The position numbers and the translations under genes are program-made. Below, one piece after another: positions 20,850 to 31,899 of a stretch of 64,000 nucleotides of DNA (its first letter is position 1; every line of letters starts with the position of its first letter). Origin of the DNA: Calendula officinalis (taxonomy: Eukaryota; Streptophyta; Magnoliopsida; Asterales; Asteraceae); contig OY970823.1 of assembly GCA_963853835.1 (NCBI GenBank), positions 6,962,001 to 7,026,000 of the forward strand. Direction: 5' to 3'. The notes beneath the pieces are model-generated. The model was not told where the DNA came from. It searched no databases and was given only the letters and a program-made list of their open reading frames with translations.

Positions 20850-22955
20850 CGGATATGATGGAAAACCTTAAAGCCAATGTACAAATTGAGCCCAATGATC
20901 CACCCAAATGGGCTGAGGGCAGTATTAAACAACCTAAATTGACGGATAGGAAGGAAAACCTTAAAACCACTGTACAATATTGTCTGAATTTATTAAACTC
21001 TCAAGGAAAAACCATGGCCTATATGAAGTCTCACATTAATACTCTGAACAGAAGACAGAAGAGGTTCGAGTTAAAACTTCAAAAGCAATCTAAGTTGATC
21101 AGAATATTGCAGAGAAAGATTGCTGATAGTGAGGCTCAACAAGTTGAGATCACTAAGGGGGAGAAAGATCAAATTCAAGGAATGATAATTGATCAATCCA
21201 TTGCAGCAGCAGCCCTCCTGAATTTTAAAGAGGCTCATGGTGAAATAAGTCAAAATGCTGGTGAAGACTTGTACAAAGATATGGATGAGGATATTTTTAT
21301 GTCTGCAAATCAATCACAAGCAGCAGAACAGATAAACTCTCAAATTGCTAGATAATACTGATCCTATGATTATTACTGAGAAAAAGGATCAAGAGGTTGT
21401 TACTACTGGTCCTTGGTGAAAAGGCAGATACACCAGTAGTAAACACTACAGAAGAAAACATTATGGTTACTACTGATGCCCTAGCAGTAGTAACTACTGA
21501 AGCAACCTCACCAGTAGAAGAAAGACAAATTGAACCAGTAGCACATGTACCAGTAGAAACCACCTTGGTTACTAATGAAGAGGAGGAAGAAGAAATTCCT
21601 GAACTCATTGAAAGAGAACGTTATGTCATCATCTCAAAACCACCAACACCTGATCAACCACTTATCATACCTGACATTGATGATAATGTGAATTGGTTTG
21701 AAGTAGATGAATGCACACTTCCTCCGCATCCCAAGATACTACCAGAAGACCAACTTAAACTATTTTATCCAAAGTTTGAAATTCCTGGTATCCCAGATAT
21801 GAAATATACTCCACCTCCATCTGTTCTTCCAGCTTGTATTGGAAAAGGAAAAGAGATCTATGATGATGATTATCCCAACAGAGCATTAGGTCACCACATG
21901 GTGAACAAAATTAATCATGTCAGATCTGAAAAACAATCCACATGGAAGGTGAAACATATGAGGTACTTAAAGAAAGTGGCTATGTATCAAGCACTTGATA
22001 AAAGAAAAGGGCTGTAAAAGATGTTCCACAAATGAAAGATGTTCAGATAGTAGACCAACAGGCTGAATTTAAAAGACTTAGAAAAATTGAAGAAGAACAT
22101 CTAAACTGTCTTGAAGATCTGGTAGCTGAATGTAAAAGAACAAAGGGTGAACTAACAGATGACGTTTTTGAACAGAAGACAAACATGATTGACTTTCTGA
22201 AGTCAAAAGGGCATAGTGCAAAATCTTTTGGCAGAATGAAGATGATCACAATAATAGATAAATATTGTACTGCCAAGAAGAAAGAATTAGCTGAACTAGA
22301 AGCAAAAGAAGAAAAAGGAAATGTTTTAATCCCAATAAGTCCAACATTAATTCAAACTGGTAGTATATCAACTACTGGTGAAACTTCCTCTCCCCAAACA
22401 AAGAAAAGAAAAGCTCTTCCACAAGAACAGAGCATTAAAAAGAAATAAAAAACAGAGCAAATTATTCCTGTTCTTGAAGTTCCAGTTGCTCTCCTTGAAA
22501 ACAATCCAATCATCAATTGGAGAGTTATGGATAATAATGTTATAGAAATTATAAGGGAAGACAAAATTGTTCAAAGATTTACTGGATGGTTACCTATGAT
22601 TAGATCCTGTTCAAGAAGTGATATAATCAAACTTCTGATCATTGGCAAACCTAGAATGAAAAAGAAATCATGGAAGAAGTCTGGAGCTGGATACATTACT
22701 AAAATGATTGATGCTGCATTTTATCCAGATAACTACCCAGAAATATTTACAAACACAGAAAATGTGTATGCTTGGAATGTACTCCCCACAGTAAATATGT
22801 ATTTCTTTGAAAGATCAAACAAGAACTGTGAGCTATATTTATATGAAAAAGAATATCCACACTCTGAAGAAACCATGTATCAGATATTCACAAACACCAT
22901 GATGAAACCGTATGATGCTGTAATGTTTCAAAATAAACTTAACTATTTCATCTAG
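20735..22955 (+). pseudogene. copia-2 ORF3, C-terminal segments in several frames
   Basis: Four successive open segments (20735-21355, 21397-22017, 22032-22448, 22527-22955) continue ORF3 after frameshifts. The first is strongly coiled-coil (LNRRQKRFELKLQKQSKLIR). The second is Val/Thr/Glu-rich and ends in a basic stretch. The third is Glu/Lys-rich and helical, and the fourth is compact with aromatic residues (RFTGWLPMIRSC, AFYPDNYPEIF, YAWNVLPTVNMYFF). It ends at 22955 with a charged non-coding tail to the PPT. I recognise no catalytic motif. Confidence 0.55.
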
Positions 22956-23076
22956 AGAAACAGCAAATACATTATTGCTCAACGAAAGAAACAGAATGAA
23001 AGAACTTTAGAGAAGAGAAAGAAGGAAGAAGAAGAACAAAAGAAACTTGAGTAATTCTAAAAAGAATTAACAAGTT

Positions 23077-23086
23077 TAGGGGGAGA
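23077..23086 (+). other. Polypurine tract of copia-2
   Basis: TAGGGGGAGA directly precedes the 3' LTR (TGTTGG at 23088). It is the expected primer site for plus-strand synthesis. Confidence 0.85.
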
Positions 23087-23087
23087 T

Positions 23088-23558
23088 TGTTGGAATATAA
23101 AGTATCTAATACTGATCTTGAATTACTACTGAAGAATACATTGAAGTTACTACTGATCTCGAGTTACTACTGCTAAAGGCAATTACTACTGACGATCTAA
23201 TTTACTACTGATGAGCGTATCTGAACAAGATCAAGTCCGAGATTCGAGTAGAGTTAGTTATAGAATATATAAATCTTTATGTAATTCAATTGTAATCGTT
23301 TCCTAGAATAACTAGGTTAATAATTTAGGCTTCAAGGACTATTATATATAGTTCTTTATGAATTGTAAACATACGTGTATTGATCGAACAAATTAATACA
23401 TTGAAGCTTTTTGTGATAAACTGTGTTCTTCGTTTTATTCTTATTCGATTTCATTTTACATTGTTCTTAATCTAATAACATAAGTGTTAATCCGATGTAA
23501 CTTCTTGTGTTAGTAGATCTGGGTTTATAATAACTTGTTTGGTTATTTGATCCTGACA
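23088..23558 (+). repeat. 3' LTR of copia-2
   Basis: It is the 471-bp partner of the 5' LTR, with five substitutions and one added TA. The target duplication CAAAG follows at 23559. Confidence 0.95.
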
Positions 23559-23563
23559 CAAAG

Positions 23564-24430
23564 CTCTAGACCAAGTCAACGATTTCACTTTGCAAATTCT
23601 TCATGCTTTATACAATGGAAGAAATATTGACTAAGGAAGATTAATATTTAGTGAATTAAATATTATTCAGAAATCAACAAAGTGAAGACGAAGACCCCTC
23701 GGGAATACACGGGAACCAAGATTCACAACAATCAACCAGAGCTCAGATTTTTAACAACAAATTTTTTACACATGCTTTTCACATTTGAGCCCCAAATCAT
23801 GACATTAAACACAACTTTCTAATGCTAGTTGCTATCGTGTTCGTATGTTGAAATTAAAGGATAATTTCACTAATAAGATAATAAAAGCAATCAACAATTC
23901 TAAGATTGAAAACAAAATTTAACTTTATATAATTTACATATTCATGTGTATAAGAATCAAGTTCTAAAAAGCATAATGCGTGGCGTGGCGGCACCATCAA
24001 TCCTCAAGCCATGACTTGCCATAACGTTTTTCAAGGTATGAGTTGATGCGATAAATTTTTTTATATTATTATATATACTGGAGAGTTATATAAAGAACTC
24101 TATATAGCGTGCAGAACCCGTAAAACTCTTATTGGCCAATCAGAAATTAGTTTAATATTTTCCAATTATTTAATTCGCAGGGGCAAATCCGGTATTCATT
24201 ACAATTCGATTTTTTTGGAAACAACTTAATTATTCCCTAGAATCATGGGGAGTGGAGATTTGGTTATATCTTAACCTTTGTTTCAACCGTTTGCCCCATA
24301 TATTCTGAATTGTATATTATTAACCGTACTTCATACCACACACGAACTATCGTAAGATTGCAAGTTGCCGGAATCAAGTTTTTAAACAGATCATAATTTT
24401 GAAAATCGTTTGCAGGCAAGCAAATATCGT
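23564..24430. other. Intergenic, no gene seen
   Basis: This AT-rich sequence has no credible coding signal. The stretch 24060-24190 resembles loosely, in inverted orientation, the sequence at about 31680-31830, and might be the end of an old Mutator-like element. Confidence 0.5.
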
Positions 24431-24431
24431 C

Positions 24432-25090
24432 ATGGTTCAAATTGATGAGCATGGTTGTTCGAGTGGTGTTTCATTGCATAATGAATTGGTAGACGCCCCC
24501 TGCTAGAAGTTCACGATGAATTGATGATGGAAGATAGGTTCGAAGATATTCCGGTTGAAGAAGACGGTCGTGGTGAAATATTTATTTTTTTATTCATTTT
24601 TTTTACGTTTTAATAGCTGCACATTCTTATGATGTTATTATGAGTATTTTGTTCATTAATAAAGTTAGGATGTTAAAATTTTGAATCTGTGTTTTATTTT
24701 ATATGTCCCGTATATGATTCTTTTGTATGTGGTGTTAATGTATTCTTTACAATGTAGAGGGGTTTGATTTACTTTTTTATGATTATTTAGTATTAATGTG
24801 GTTTTTGTAAATTTTTTTTACATAAGTAAGTTATTGTTTGGGTTATCCATAGATATCTATTGATGGTGCACATATGCATTAGTAAGTAAAATAATATGTT
24901 TTAAAACGATCCGATTAGATGTTATTTTGGTATTAATCAAACATGCATAAAATTTACATATACTTATTTAGGTCTTAGTTTTTATTGTTTTTTTCAAATT
25001 AGAAGGGTTTTTTTTTCTTTTGCAGATGAATATATATTTGATGCGGTCCACCATGATGTCGAGGTTTTATCCACACCGAAAAAGGAAGTA
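24432..25090 (+). pseudogene. Two-exon gene fragment, acidic N-terminal peptide
   Basis: An ATG at about 24432 opens MVQIDEHGCSSGVSLHNEL. A stop and frame change follow, and then EVHDELMMEDRFEDIPVEED. A possible donor (CGTG/GTGAAAT, near 24577) and acceptor (TTTTGCAG, ending near 25024) would join it to DEYIFDAVHHDVEVLSTPKK. The coherent acidic reading across a plausible intron suggests a real gene fragment. It resembles the region ahead of the DNA-binding domain in FAR1-related (Mutator-derived) proteins, but no such domain is present. Identification is weak. Confidence 0.3.
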
Positions 25091-26436
25091 AACATTGGAT
25101 CCCTACGGTTCTTGTTACTTTTAATCGGTTTTTTATTTGTATGGAACTAAGTTAATGTTTGCATTTATGTTTTTAGACTTGGTTTTGATTGTATAGAACC
25201 AAGGTATTATGTTGCATTTATGATATAGATACATTTGATTTTTGTTTCATTTCCAAGCTCTTTATAAATACAAGCACACTAGTGATTTGATGTAAGTACA
25301 TACATGCTCTTTATAAGTACAAGCATACTAGTGGTTTGATGTAATTACATACATGTTTTACATAGTTGCACATGTGTAGCAATAAGTATGACTACTTTTC
25401 AAGAGTCCAGATCATATTTTTAACACATATATCAATATATGTATTGTAATTTATTCAAGTACATGTGTGTAAGGTTCCATTGACCAAATATGTCCACATT
25501 CTTAATTGTAAATGTACACATTTTTAATTATGTGCATATCTGCATTGCATATGAACATATGTCCTTGACATATATTTTAACATTATATACTTTTCATTAT
25601 AGAAAAAAACTGATCAAAAACCATATTTCACTTCAAGAATCAAAGCAGGCCAAACGTTCATGTATTACAAAAAAATGTCTTAATTACAACCATAGCTAAA
25701 AGATAAAATACGAAATTATGTTGTCTACTAACTTACTTAAGACCCCAAAATAAATTAAGGAAACTTAATTCATTGCATCCAACCTTTTTTTGTTTATATC
25801 CTTTTTTATGTTGCATTCAGTCAATAACAACCTTATCGCATACTTCTTCTTCAACATATTAATCTGCCTACCAATTCTTGCTTGATTACCATATAATCCG
25901 ATGTCTCATTTTTTTAATTCTGGCCCATAGTAGTTCTCCATGCACCTCATTACATAAATTCCTGATATTACTTTTGCCACTTGAAATCTCCAATTATTAA
26001 TTCGGAATCGCTCAATAATTTCGATATGACATGACCAATGGCTGTTGTATAATGGCAGAAGATTTTTTTACTGTTAAAAGTAAAATATAAGTTAGTACAT
26101 ATATGAAACCTTAAATTTTAGATACCAAGTAATAATTCTTACAATTATATCTTCCACTGTAATGTTGCATTCTCTTTTATTACGTGCAGTATTAAAAGAC
26201 GTTGATATTGTTCTTATAAACGGTTTCACTATCTCGTTCCCGCTTTTGTCCATTGCGTGTTGCACCTGTCGAACATTTGTTTGGAATCATTTCATGGATG
26301 TTTGCAAATATTAACTTACAAAAATTACTCAAATGTTTTATAATTTTTTTCATAAAATGGAATTTCATATACAAATACTAGATTTAATAGCATAAATGTT
26401 TGCATGTTTAACAAATAATATCCCCAAATTGTGATT
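25091..26436. other. Intergenic, AT-rich, no gene seen
   Basis: There are only short frames without recognisable domains. A 40-bp stretch with CTCTTTATAARTACAAGCA occurs twice (about 25257 and 25308). Confidence 0.5.
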
Positions 26437-26915
26437 TATGAAATCAATGTTATGTTCACATGTCACCGATTTGATGCAATCCACTACAAGAAAAATCCGG
26501 TATAGCTACGGAAAATTACGACGGAACTCATTTGCGAGGAAGAAATTTGCTACGGAATTTTGTTGAATTCCGTAGCTATTCCTGATTAGCTACGGAAAAT
26601 CAGCTTTTTGCTACGGAAAATTAGTTTTTTGCTACGGAGTCCGTAGCTATTCAAGAATTTTTTGTAGTGATCATAAGTGGAAAACAGCTATGTAGTGAGG
26701 AGTATAGTAAAATAAATCTTGAATTTTGCATCATCCCTAGTAGGTTTGCATATATGCAATTTATGCAACACAAAACCCCCAAATTCTATTTATGCAAACC
26801 AACTAGGGAGGATGCAAAATTCGAGATTTATTTCACTATACTCCTCACTACATACATGTTTTCCACTTATGATTGCATCAAATCATCGACATATGAACAA
26901 AACATTAATTTCATA
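26437..26915. repeat. Long imperfect inverted repeat (hairpin), left arm split by a MITE
   Basis: The left arm (26437-26481 plus 26673-26751) pairs with the right arm (26792-26915). The inner arms share GAGGAGTATAGT and a TTTTGCATC-type stretch, and the outer parts share TGATGCAATC and GTTCAYATGTC. The loop is about 40 bp. Removing the CACTA insertion restores continuous pairing, so the hairpin is older than the MITE. It could be a fold-back element or an inverted-duplication small-RNA locus. The plus-strand frames here are shadows of the repeat. Confidence 0.8.
26482..26669. mobile_element. CACTA-type MITE (188 bp)
   Basis: The termini are CACTACAAGAAAAAT on the left, and CACTACAAAAAATT reading inward from the right. 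A perfect 3-bp target duplication ATC flanks it (26479-26481 and 26670-26672). The body repeats GCTACGGAA and its complement. A 3-bp duplication and CACTA ends define the CACTA (En/Spm) superfamily. Confidence 0.88.
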
Positions 26916-26919
26916 CAAG

Positions 26920-27765
26920 TTATAACGAAATTTTCAACTGATATTTTATTCTAATTAGTTTGACACTAAATTAATTTATGTTAGCAATTATACAGCAATC
27001 AAATCATGAATGCTAGGAATGCACGACCTATAAAACAACAATGTTACATTTTTAAACCAACTAGAATTGTTTTTATGAAAAAACCCCCTAAAAATATCCA
27101 CCTTTAAACTTTCAATCGGTGTTTTCGTTAAAAACACACATGTTTTCTGAAAAATTATTGTTGAAATCAAAGAAATAAACACATATGTCTGTCGGTTTTA
27201 GCATAATAGAAGAAACATTTACCTGACATTGTTCTTCGAAATTCTTGCTGATCGTCGCCTGCATTTGAAGCTCCGAAAATAACTTTCGATTACAAATTGG
27301 TCGATTAAAACCCTTTTCAGTTTATATATGTTGCATCAAAGCAATCTTTGCGTGTTTTATGATAAAATCGCACACCAATGTAAACGGATTTTGGAGATTT
27401 TCTCTCCAACTCGCCAAATACCCTCTTTTGAGAAACCCACCTAGTTTTGGATAATGGGGTGTGATTTCGGGATTTAAGGAGATACCGGTTATAGATAACG
27501 TGTTTCCTTTTTTCAAATTTTTTTTAAATAAAAACTATAAATATTAGGGGAAGTTTACTAATATACCCTTTTTATATAAAAAAAATCATTAAATTGATTA
27601 CCTTTTAATTAAACTAATGCCATCCAAAATTTCAGCCACTAGATCGTTTTTTAAACGGATGAGATTTAAATTAGTCCATATGTGTATTTTGGTAACTGAT
27701 CTTTCAATTAAAGAATCCCATGATTCAATTTCATAGTTCTCACTCTCTCTCTACGATGTAAACCA
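26920..27765. other. Intergenic, no gene seen
   Basis: The short frames lack homology that I recognise. The sequence is AT-rich. Confidence 0.45.
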
Positions 27766-28193
27766 TTGCCTCCCCTTTCACCTGTCGCCGTCCACTACAC
27801 CGCCGCTGCGCTCCACCGTACCCGTTTCTCCTTCAATCGCCGCTGCTGCAAACAGGTAAACCCGTCTTCCCTTCTTCTTCTTCTTCTAGTTCATCAATCA
27901 TCTAAAAACCTTTTTCTAGGGTTTACATTTTGGGTTCCTAGATCTGAATTTATAATTACACTCGAAATCTTTTCTTTTTCTAGGGTTTACGTTTGGGTGA
28001 CATTTGTAACTAACTATATTTCTTTAATTTTATTAATCGAGAGTTTCATTATTGAGATTTAAGGTTATGATTGCTGAATTTGCAGAAAGAGCTCGATGAT
28101 ATGTCTTTTCAGAATTTTAAGAGTGGGTTAACTGCAAAGTTGCTAGAGAAATATCATTCTTTTACTTATGAAACAAATACATACTGGGGATAA
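27766..28193 (+). pseudogene. Exon-like gene fragment (possible transposon-captured gene)
   Basis: Sequence near 27740-27856 is much less AT-rich than its surroundings and reads MPPLSPVAVHYTAAALHRTR, ending at a good donor (CAAACAG/GTAAAC). An intron rich in CTT and TTT follows, with an acceptor TTTGCAG at 28079-28085. Then KELDDMSFQNFKSGLTAKLL continues to a stop at about 28191. The structure resembles the first two exons of a plant gene with a short CT-rich leader. The protein is unrecognised and too short to be complete. Confidence 0.35.
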
Positions 28194-29239
28194 ATAATAT
28201 ATTCATATGCGAGGTACAAAAAAATTGCATCTAATAAAATAATTTTCTCTAATTTTAGGTTATTGCTATGAATATGATCAACTTTCTGGTAAATATAGTA
28301 AATTTATATTTTTTTAAATCTTTTCATGAAAGGAAACTCATGGCACTAATCAATATTATCTTTGAATTATAGTGGTTATGCTTAAATCGTAACTTGAATA
28401 TCAATGTTTGGATTTTGTGGTTATATTTTAATATCAAAGGTTTCTGTTAGTGAATTCTATTTTGTCTAGATGAATTTATGTGATGTTTCAAGATAGATGT
28501 CACATATTTTTAGGGATAAACATACACACATGAAATGGAATGGTTACGTACAATATTGTATGTCTATATATCATGAGAATGAGTTACATTGCTAGATATG
28601 AGGAGAAGTGATCTTGCGCACTTGAGGAGCATGAAGACCTGTATGTACAATAACATCAATGTATATAGATATGGTACATCAATGTTACAATACCTATATA
28701 CATTGATGTTACTCTATATACATACATGTATATATTGAGAATTATGTTTGGTATGACTTATGAGGTTATTTAATGTTTTTTAGCTTGCAAGGTGCTAGGA
28801 AAAGATTGTTATCAATGTGAAGTCGGTAAAGATTTTTAAAACTCTACGAAGATGAAGAGGACAATTTAGAAAGAAAGACTTATGTTTGTACATAAGTGTT
28901 ATTATTTTTTAATTTTTTGTCATATACGTAGAACGTGTATGTGTATTATTTAATATTTTAAGATACATAAGTGTTATTTTGTACATATATGTTAATCATT
29001 TTTTTTAATTGTGATAATAAGTTTGTTTCAGTTGGTAAAATAACAGTTAGAAACATTTTTTTATTCAACCATTTTTTTTCGTTTTTTGCAAATTTAATCT
29101 TTTTGGTTCACCATTTTATGATATTGGACATCATTCGTTTGTTGGTGGAATTTTAATTTGTTAAATTCTTTGTTATCGGATAGAAGACGTGTTACATTAC
29201 CCTATTATATCAATGTTAAGATTACATATATTGGGACTA

Positions 29240-29665
29240 CATCAATGTATTTTGTAAAATAACATATTTATGTTGACACACATTGAATGCCATGTTATTA
29301 GGACTTACACGTTCAATACTACACTAATTTACTACATCTTCGTGTAACGTGGACCAGCATGTCAGCAAATGTACAACCAATAAACACACATACATCAATG
29401 TTAAGACTACGTGTTTTGCCATTACATCAATGTTTTTTGTATATTTAACCTATTTATGTTGCCACACATTGAATGCCATTTTATTAGGACTTACACGTTC
29501 AATACTACACTTTTTTACTATATCTTCGTGTAATTTAGACCATGTTGACATCAAATATATAACAAATAAATACAATTACATTAATGTATACCATGTAAAA
29601 AATTACATGTACACAATTTGGAATACTACACTTTTTTACTATATCTTCGTGTAATTTTGCAAGTT
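29240..29665. repeat. Tandem repeat, about 186-bp period, 2 to 2.5 copies
   Basis: GGACTTACACGTTCAATACT recurs at 29301 and 29487, together with the surrounding CACACATTGAATGCCA and ATCTTCGTGTAA. A third partial unit ends at about 29660. The plus-strand frame 29349-29654 is a product of this repeat. Confidence 0.8.
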
Positions 29666-30575
29666 TGCTTCGGACTGTTGCCATGATTATGTTGCTCTAC
29701 GACAACATAATTTTTGCCACATACTTTTTGGCTAGGATACCAAGTTGCTTTTCTAGTTTCCCCTTTTCTCCATCTAGACCGCAATCCCACCTTTGTAGAT
29801 CCTCCCCCGAGTATGTTTCCATCATTCTCATCATACACAGCCCACTCACTTTCCTGTATCGTTCGCCTTGCCATTTGAAAGAACCCGCAAACAAATACGC
29901 CCCCATTATGACATTTGCTTTCGCATGATGAACGGTTTCAACGTATCGTCCAAATGCATTTTTCTGTTGATAAAATAGTGGTCAACTACATATATAATTG
30001 TAAAACATGTGTGTATAAGTAGCTTTTATTTTTAACACTTACAATCATGTCAGCAATTACAATGTTGAACGTATTTCCTTTGTTGGCTCTATTCCCTTTA
30101 CCCGACATTCCGGTTGTCTTTTTGAACTCAAATAACCGAACACCACCCGTTCGCCTCCCTTAGACGCTTTATGTTTTCCTTTAATCTTTTTTTTTTCTGT
30201 TTGTCAGCCTCCCTTAGACGCTTCCTGCCAATACTTGATTCACCTGACACATATTCACTGTTAGTAACTAAATCACACATGAAACGGTTGCATACATGTA
30301 TTTAATAATTGAAAAAAATTATGACCTTTGACGGTTGTAGTTTCAATATCTGCATTAGGAGCGGAATCCACTCGTAACTTTTTACCTTTTCGCTCTATCT
30401 CCATGTTTTCTTCTTCGTCTAAATCTGTAATTGCAATTACCCACTTTAAGTATCTAACAAAACATACATGTATCTGTAATACTTACCAATTAGTGTCGGT
30501 CCTGTATTCTTTTTCCTGGGGCTCTCTCTGTAATCTACAAACTTAGATGTCCTTCGTCCACTCCTTCTAACTCCT
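29640..30575 (-). pseudogene. Multi-exon gene fragment of unknown family
   Basis: On the minus strand, coherent coding pieces are bordered by splice-like sites. GVRRSGRRTSKFVDYRESPR (about 30575-30487) ends at a GTAAGT donor. DLDEEENMEIERKGKK (about 30422-30328) follows, then a very basic KRLREADKQKKKRLKE piece (about 30240-30150). A piece containing KGNRANKGNTFNIVIADM comes next (about 30112-30040), and finally AKANVIMGAYLFAGSFKWQ (about 29965-29640). A 17-bp segment GCCTCCCTTAGACGCTT is duplicated at about 30150 and 30207. I do not recognise the protein. It could be a decayed transposon ORF or a captured gene. Confidence 0.35.
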
Positions 30576-30599
30576 TTAAAAAAACAAAAATTAATAAAT

Positions 30600-31824
30600 A
30601 AATAACCAATCAACAAAACGTACATTGTTGTACTACTACATTTATGTACCAGTGCATGAATGTAATAGGTTGTTTAACAATCCAAAAAAAAAACATAACC
30701 ATTATACAAACTTACATTGACGTACTACTTATAACAAACAAAACACACAATGCTTTTAATAGACAACCTCGATTATATGTATGTTTAACCTTAAATCTAT
30801 TAATTTTCAATTTTTAATTACATACAAACACAGTTTGTTTCTGCATTCATCAATCTAACATTGATGTATTTGCAAATAATTATCGTCAATTCAAGCCCAT
30901 TTATCAGAATTGAAACTTTTATCACATAATTTTTAGAGTTTTTTAACACATTCTGAAAAATACATTCTTGTACGTACTACTCAAACATCCAAACCCCCCC
31001 TAACAGTTTAACCCAATCAAAAAGTTGTTTTTTATTAAACCATAATTGAATTTTGCCTTCCTATGTACTGACATTGATGTATTCAAATTATATGAACTTC
31101 ATTGATGTATATACCGACAATACATTTATGTCTAATCCATCAAACCCCCAATGTTTATGCAAAATTGAACCCAATTATCCACTTCATCTAAAACCCCTTT
31201 TCCTTTTCTATAAACCCTAGGTTGCATTATTGTATACAAATACATAACGATGTTGTACAAGAAATTGAAATGTTCAAGAGTGTGCAATGTTAGCCACAAA
31301 TTAGGAACACTGAAGCTTATATGACTCCGTATTACACCAAATTAAAGTTAAAACCCATACCTGACATCATGTAATTTTGTAATGTTCTTGCTTTCTCAAA
31401 CCGTGTGTAACCAAAATGAAGTCGGTATGGTTCGATGCGCCTCCGATACTCCACAATTTATGTTTCAAAAACCCTAACAAAATCTCCCATTTTTGTTGAA
31501 GATAACGACGATTGCATCAGATTGGAAGGAAATCGGGCGGAATTTTTGACGATTGCGTGAGAGAGAATGGAATGGATGTTTCTATGAGAGAGAAGGAGAT
31601 ATTTTGAGAAGATCGTGTTTTGGAAGTTACCGGAATATATGCATTCGGTTTTATTATTTGGTTTTTTATTAATATTTCATTTATTAGCTTAATATTGGAA
31701 TCCCAAAATTACCCTTTTGAATATCTCCTATCGTTAGATCCTCCCACGATCATTCAATGGCCCAGATCTATTTTGGTGGGTTCTGTTGGTTCTATACTCA
31801 TAATTGGTTTTGTAATAAATCCAT

Positions 31825-31828
<4 letters not shown>
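30600..31828. other. Intergenic with dispersed ACATTGATGT words
   Basis: No gene is seen. The word ACATTGATGT or near copies recur (30859, 31071, 31099). The complementary form ACATCAATGT recurs at 28650-29430. Confidence 0.5.

Positions 31829-31894
<66 letters not shown>
31829..31894. repeat. (TA)n microsatellite
   Basis: About 33 uninterrupted AT/TA dinucleotides. Open frames reading IYIYIY across it are artefacts. Confidence 0.98.
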
Positions 31895-31896
<2 letters not shown>

Positions 31897-31899
31897 AAT

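Larger units (their letters stand above)
12513..23558 (+). mobile_element. Complete Ty1/copia element with 3' extra ORF (copia-2, Sirevirus-like)
   Basis: The element is 11,046 bp with 469- and 471-bp LTRs, TGTTGG...CTGACA, and a perfect 5-bp target duplication CAAAG (12508-12512 and 23559-23563). Order: LTR, PBS, gag, protease, integrase, RT, RNase H, then about 4 kb of further coding, PPT, LTR. Length and an extra ORF downstream of RNase H are the traits of Sireviruses. The LTRs differ by 5 substitutions and one 2-bp indel (about 1.1%), which indicates a recent insertion. Nevertheless gag-pol carries stops and frameshifts. Confidence 0.93.

Noticed and set aside
19530..22955. Idea that the copia-2 3' ORF is a captured host enzyme gene
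   Set aside because: Its place between RNase H and PPT, and its resemblance to ORFs widespread in Asteraceae retrotransposons, make an element-borne ORF more likely. I see no enzymatic motif.
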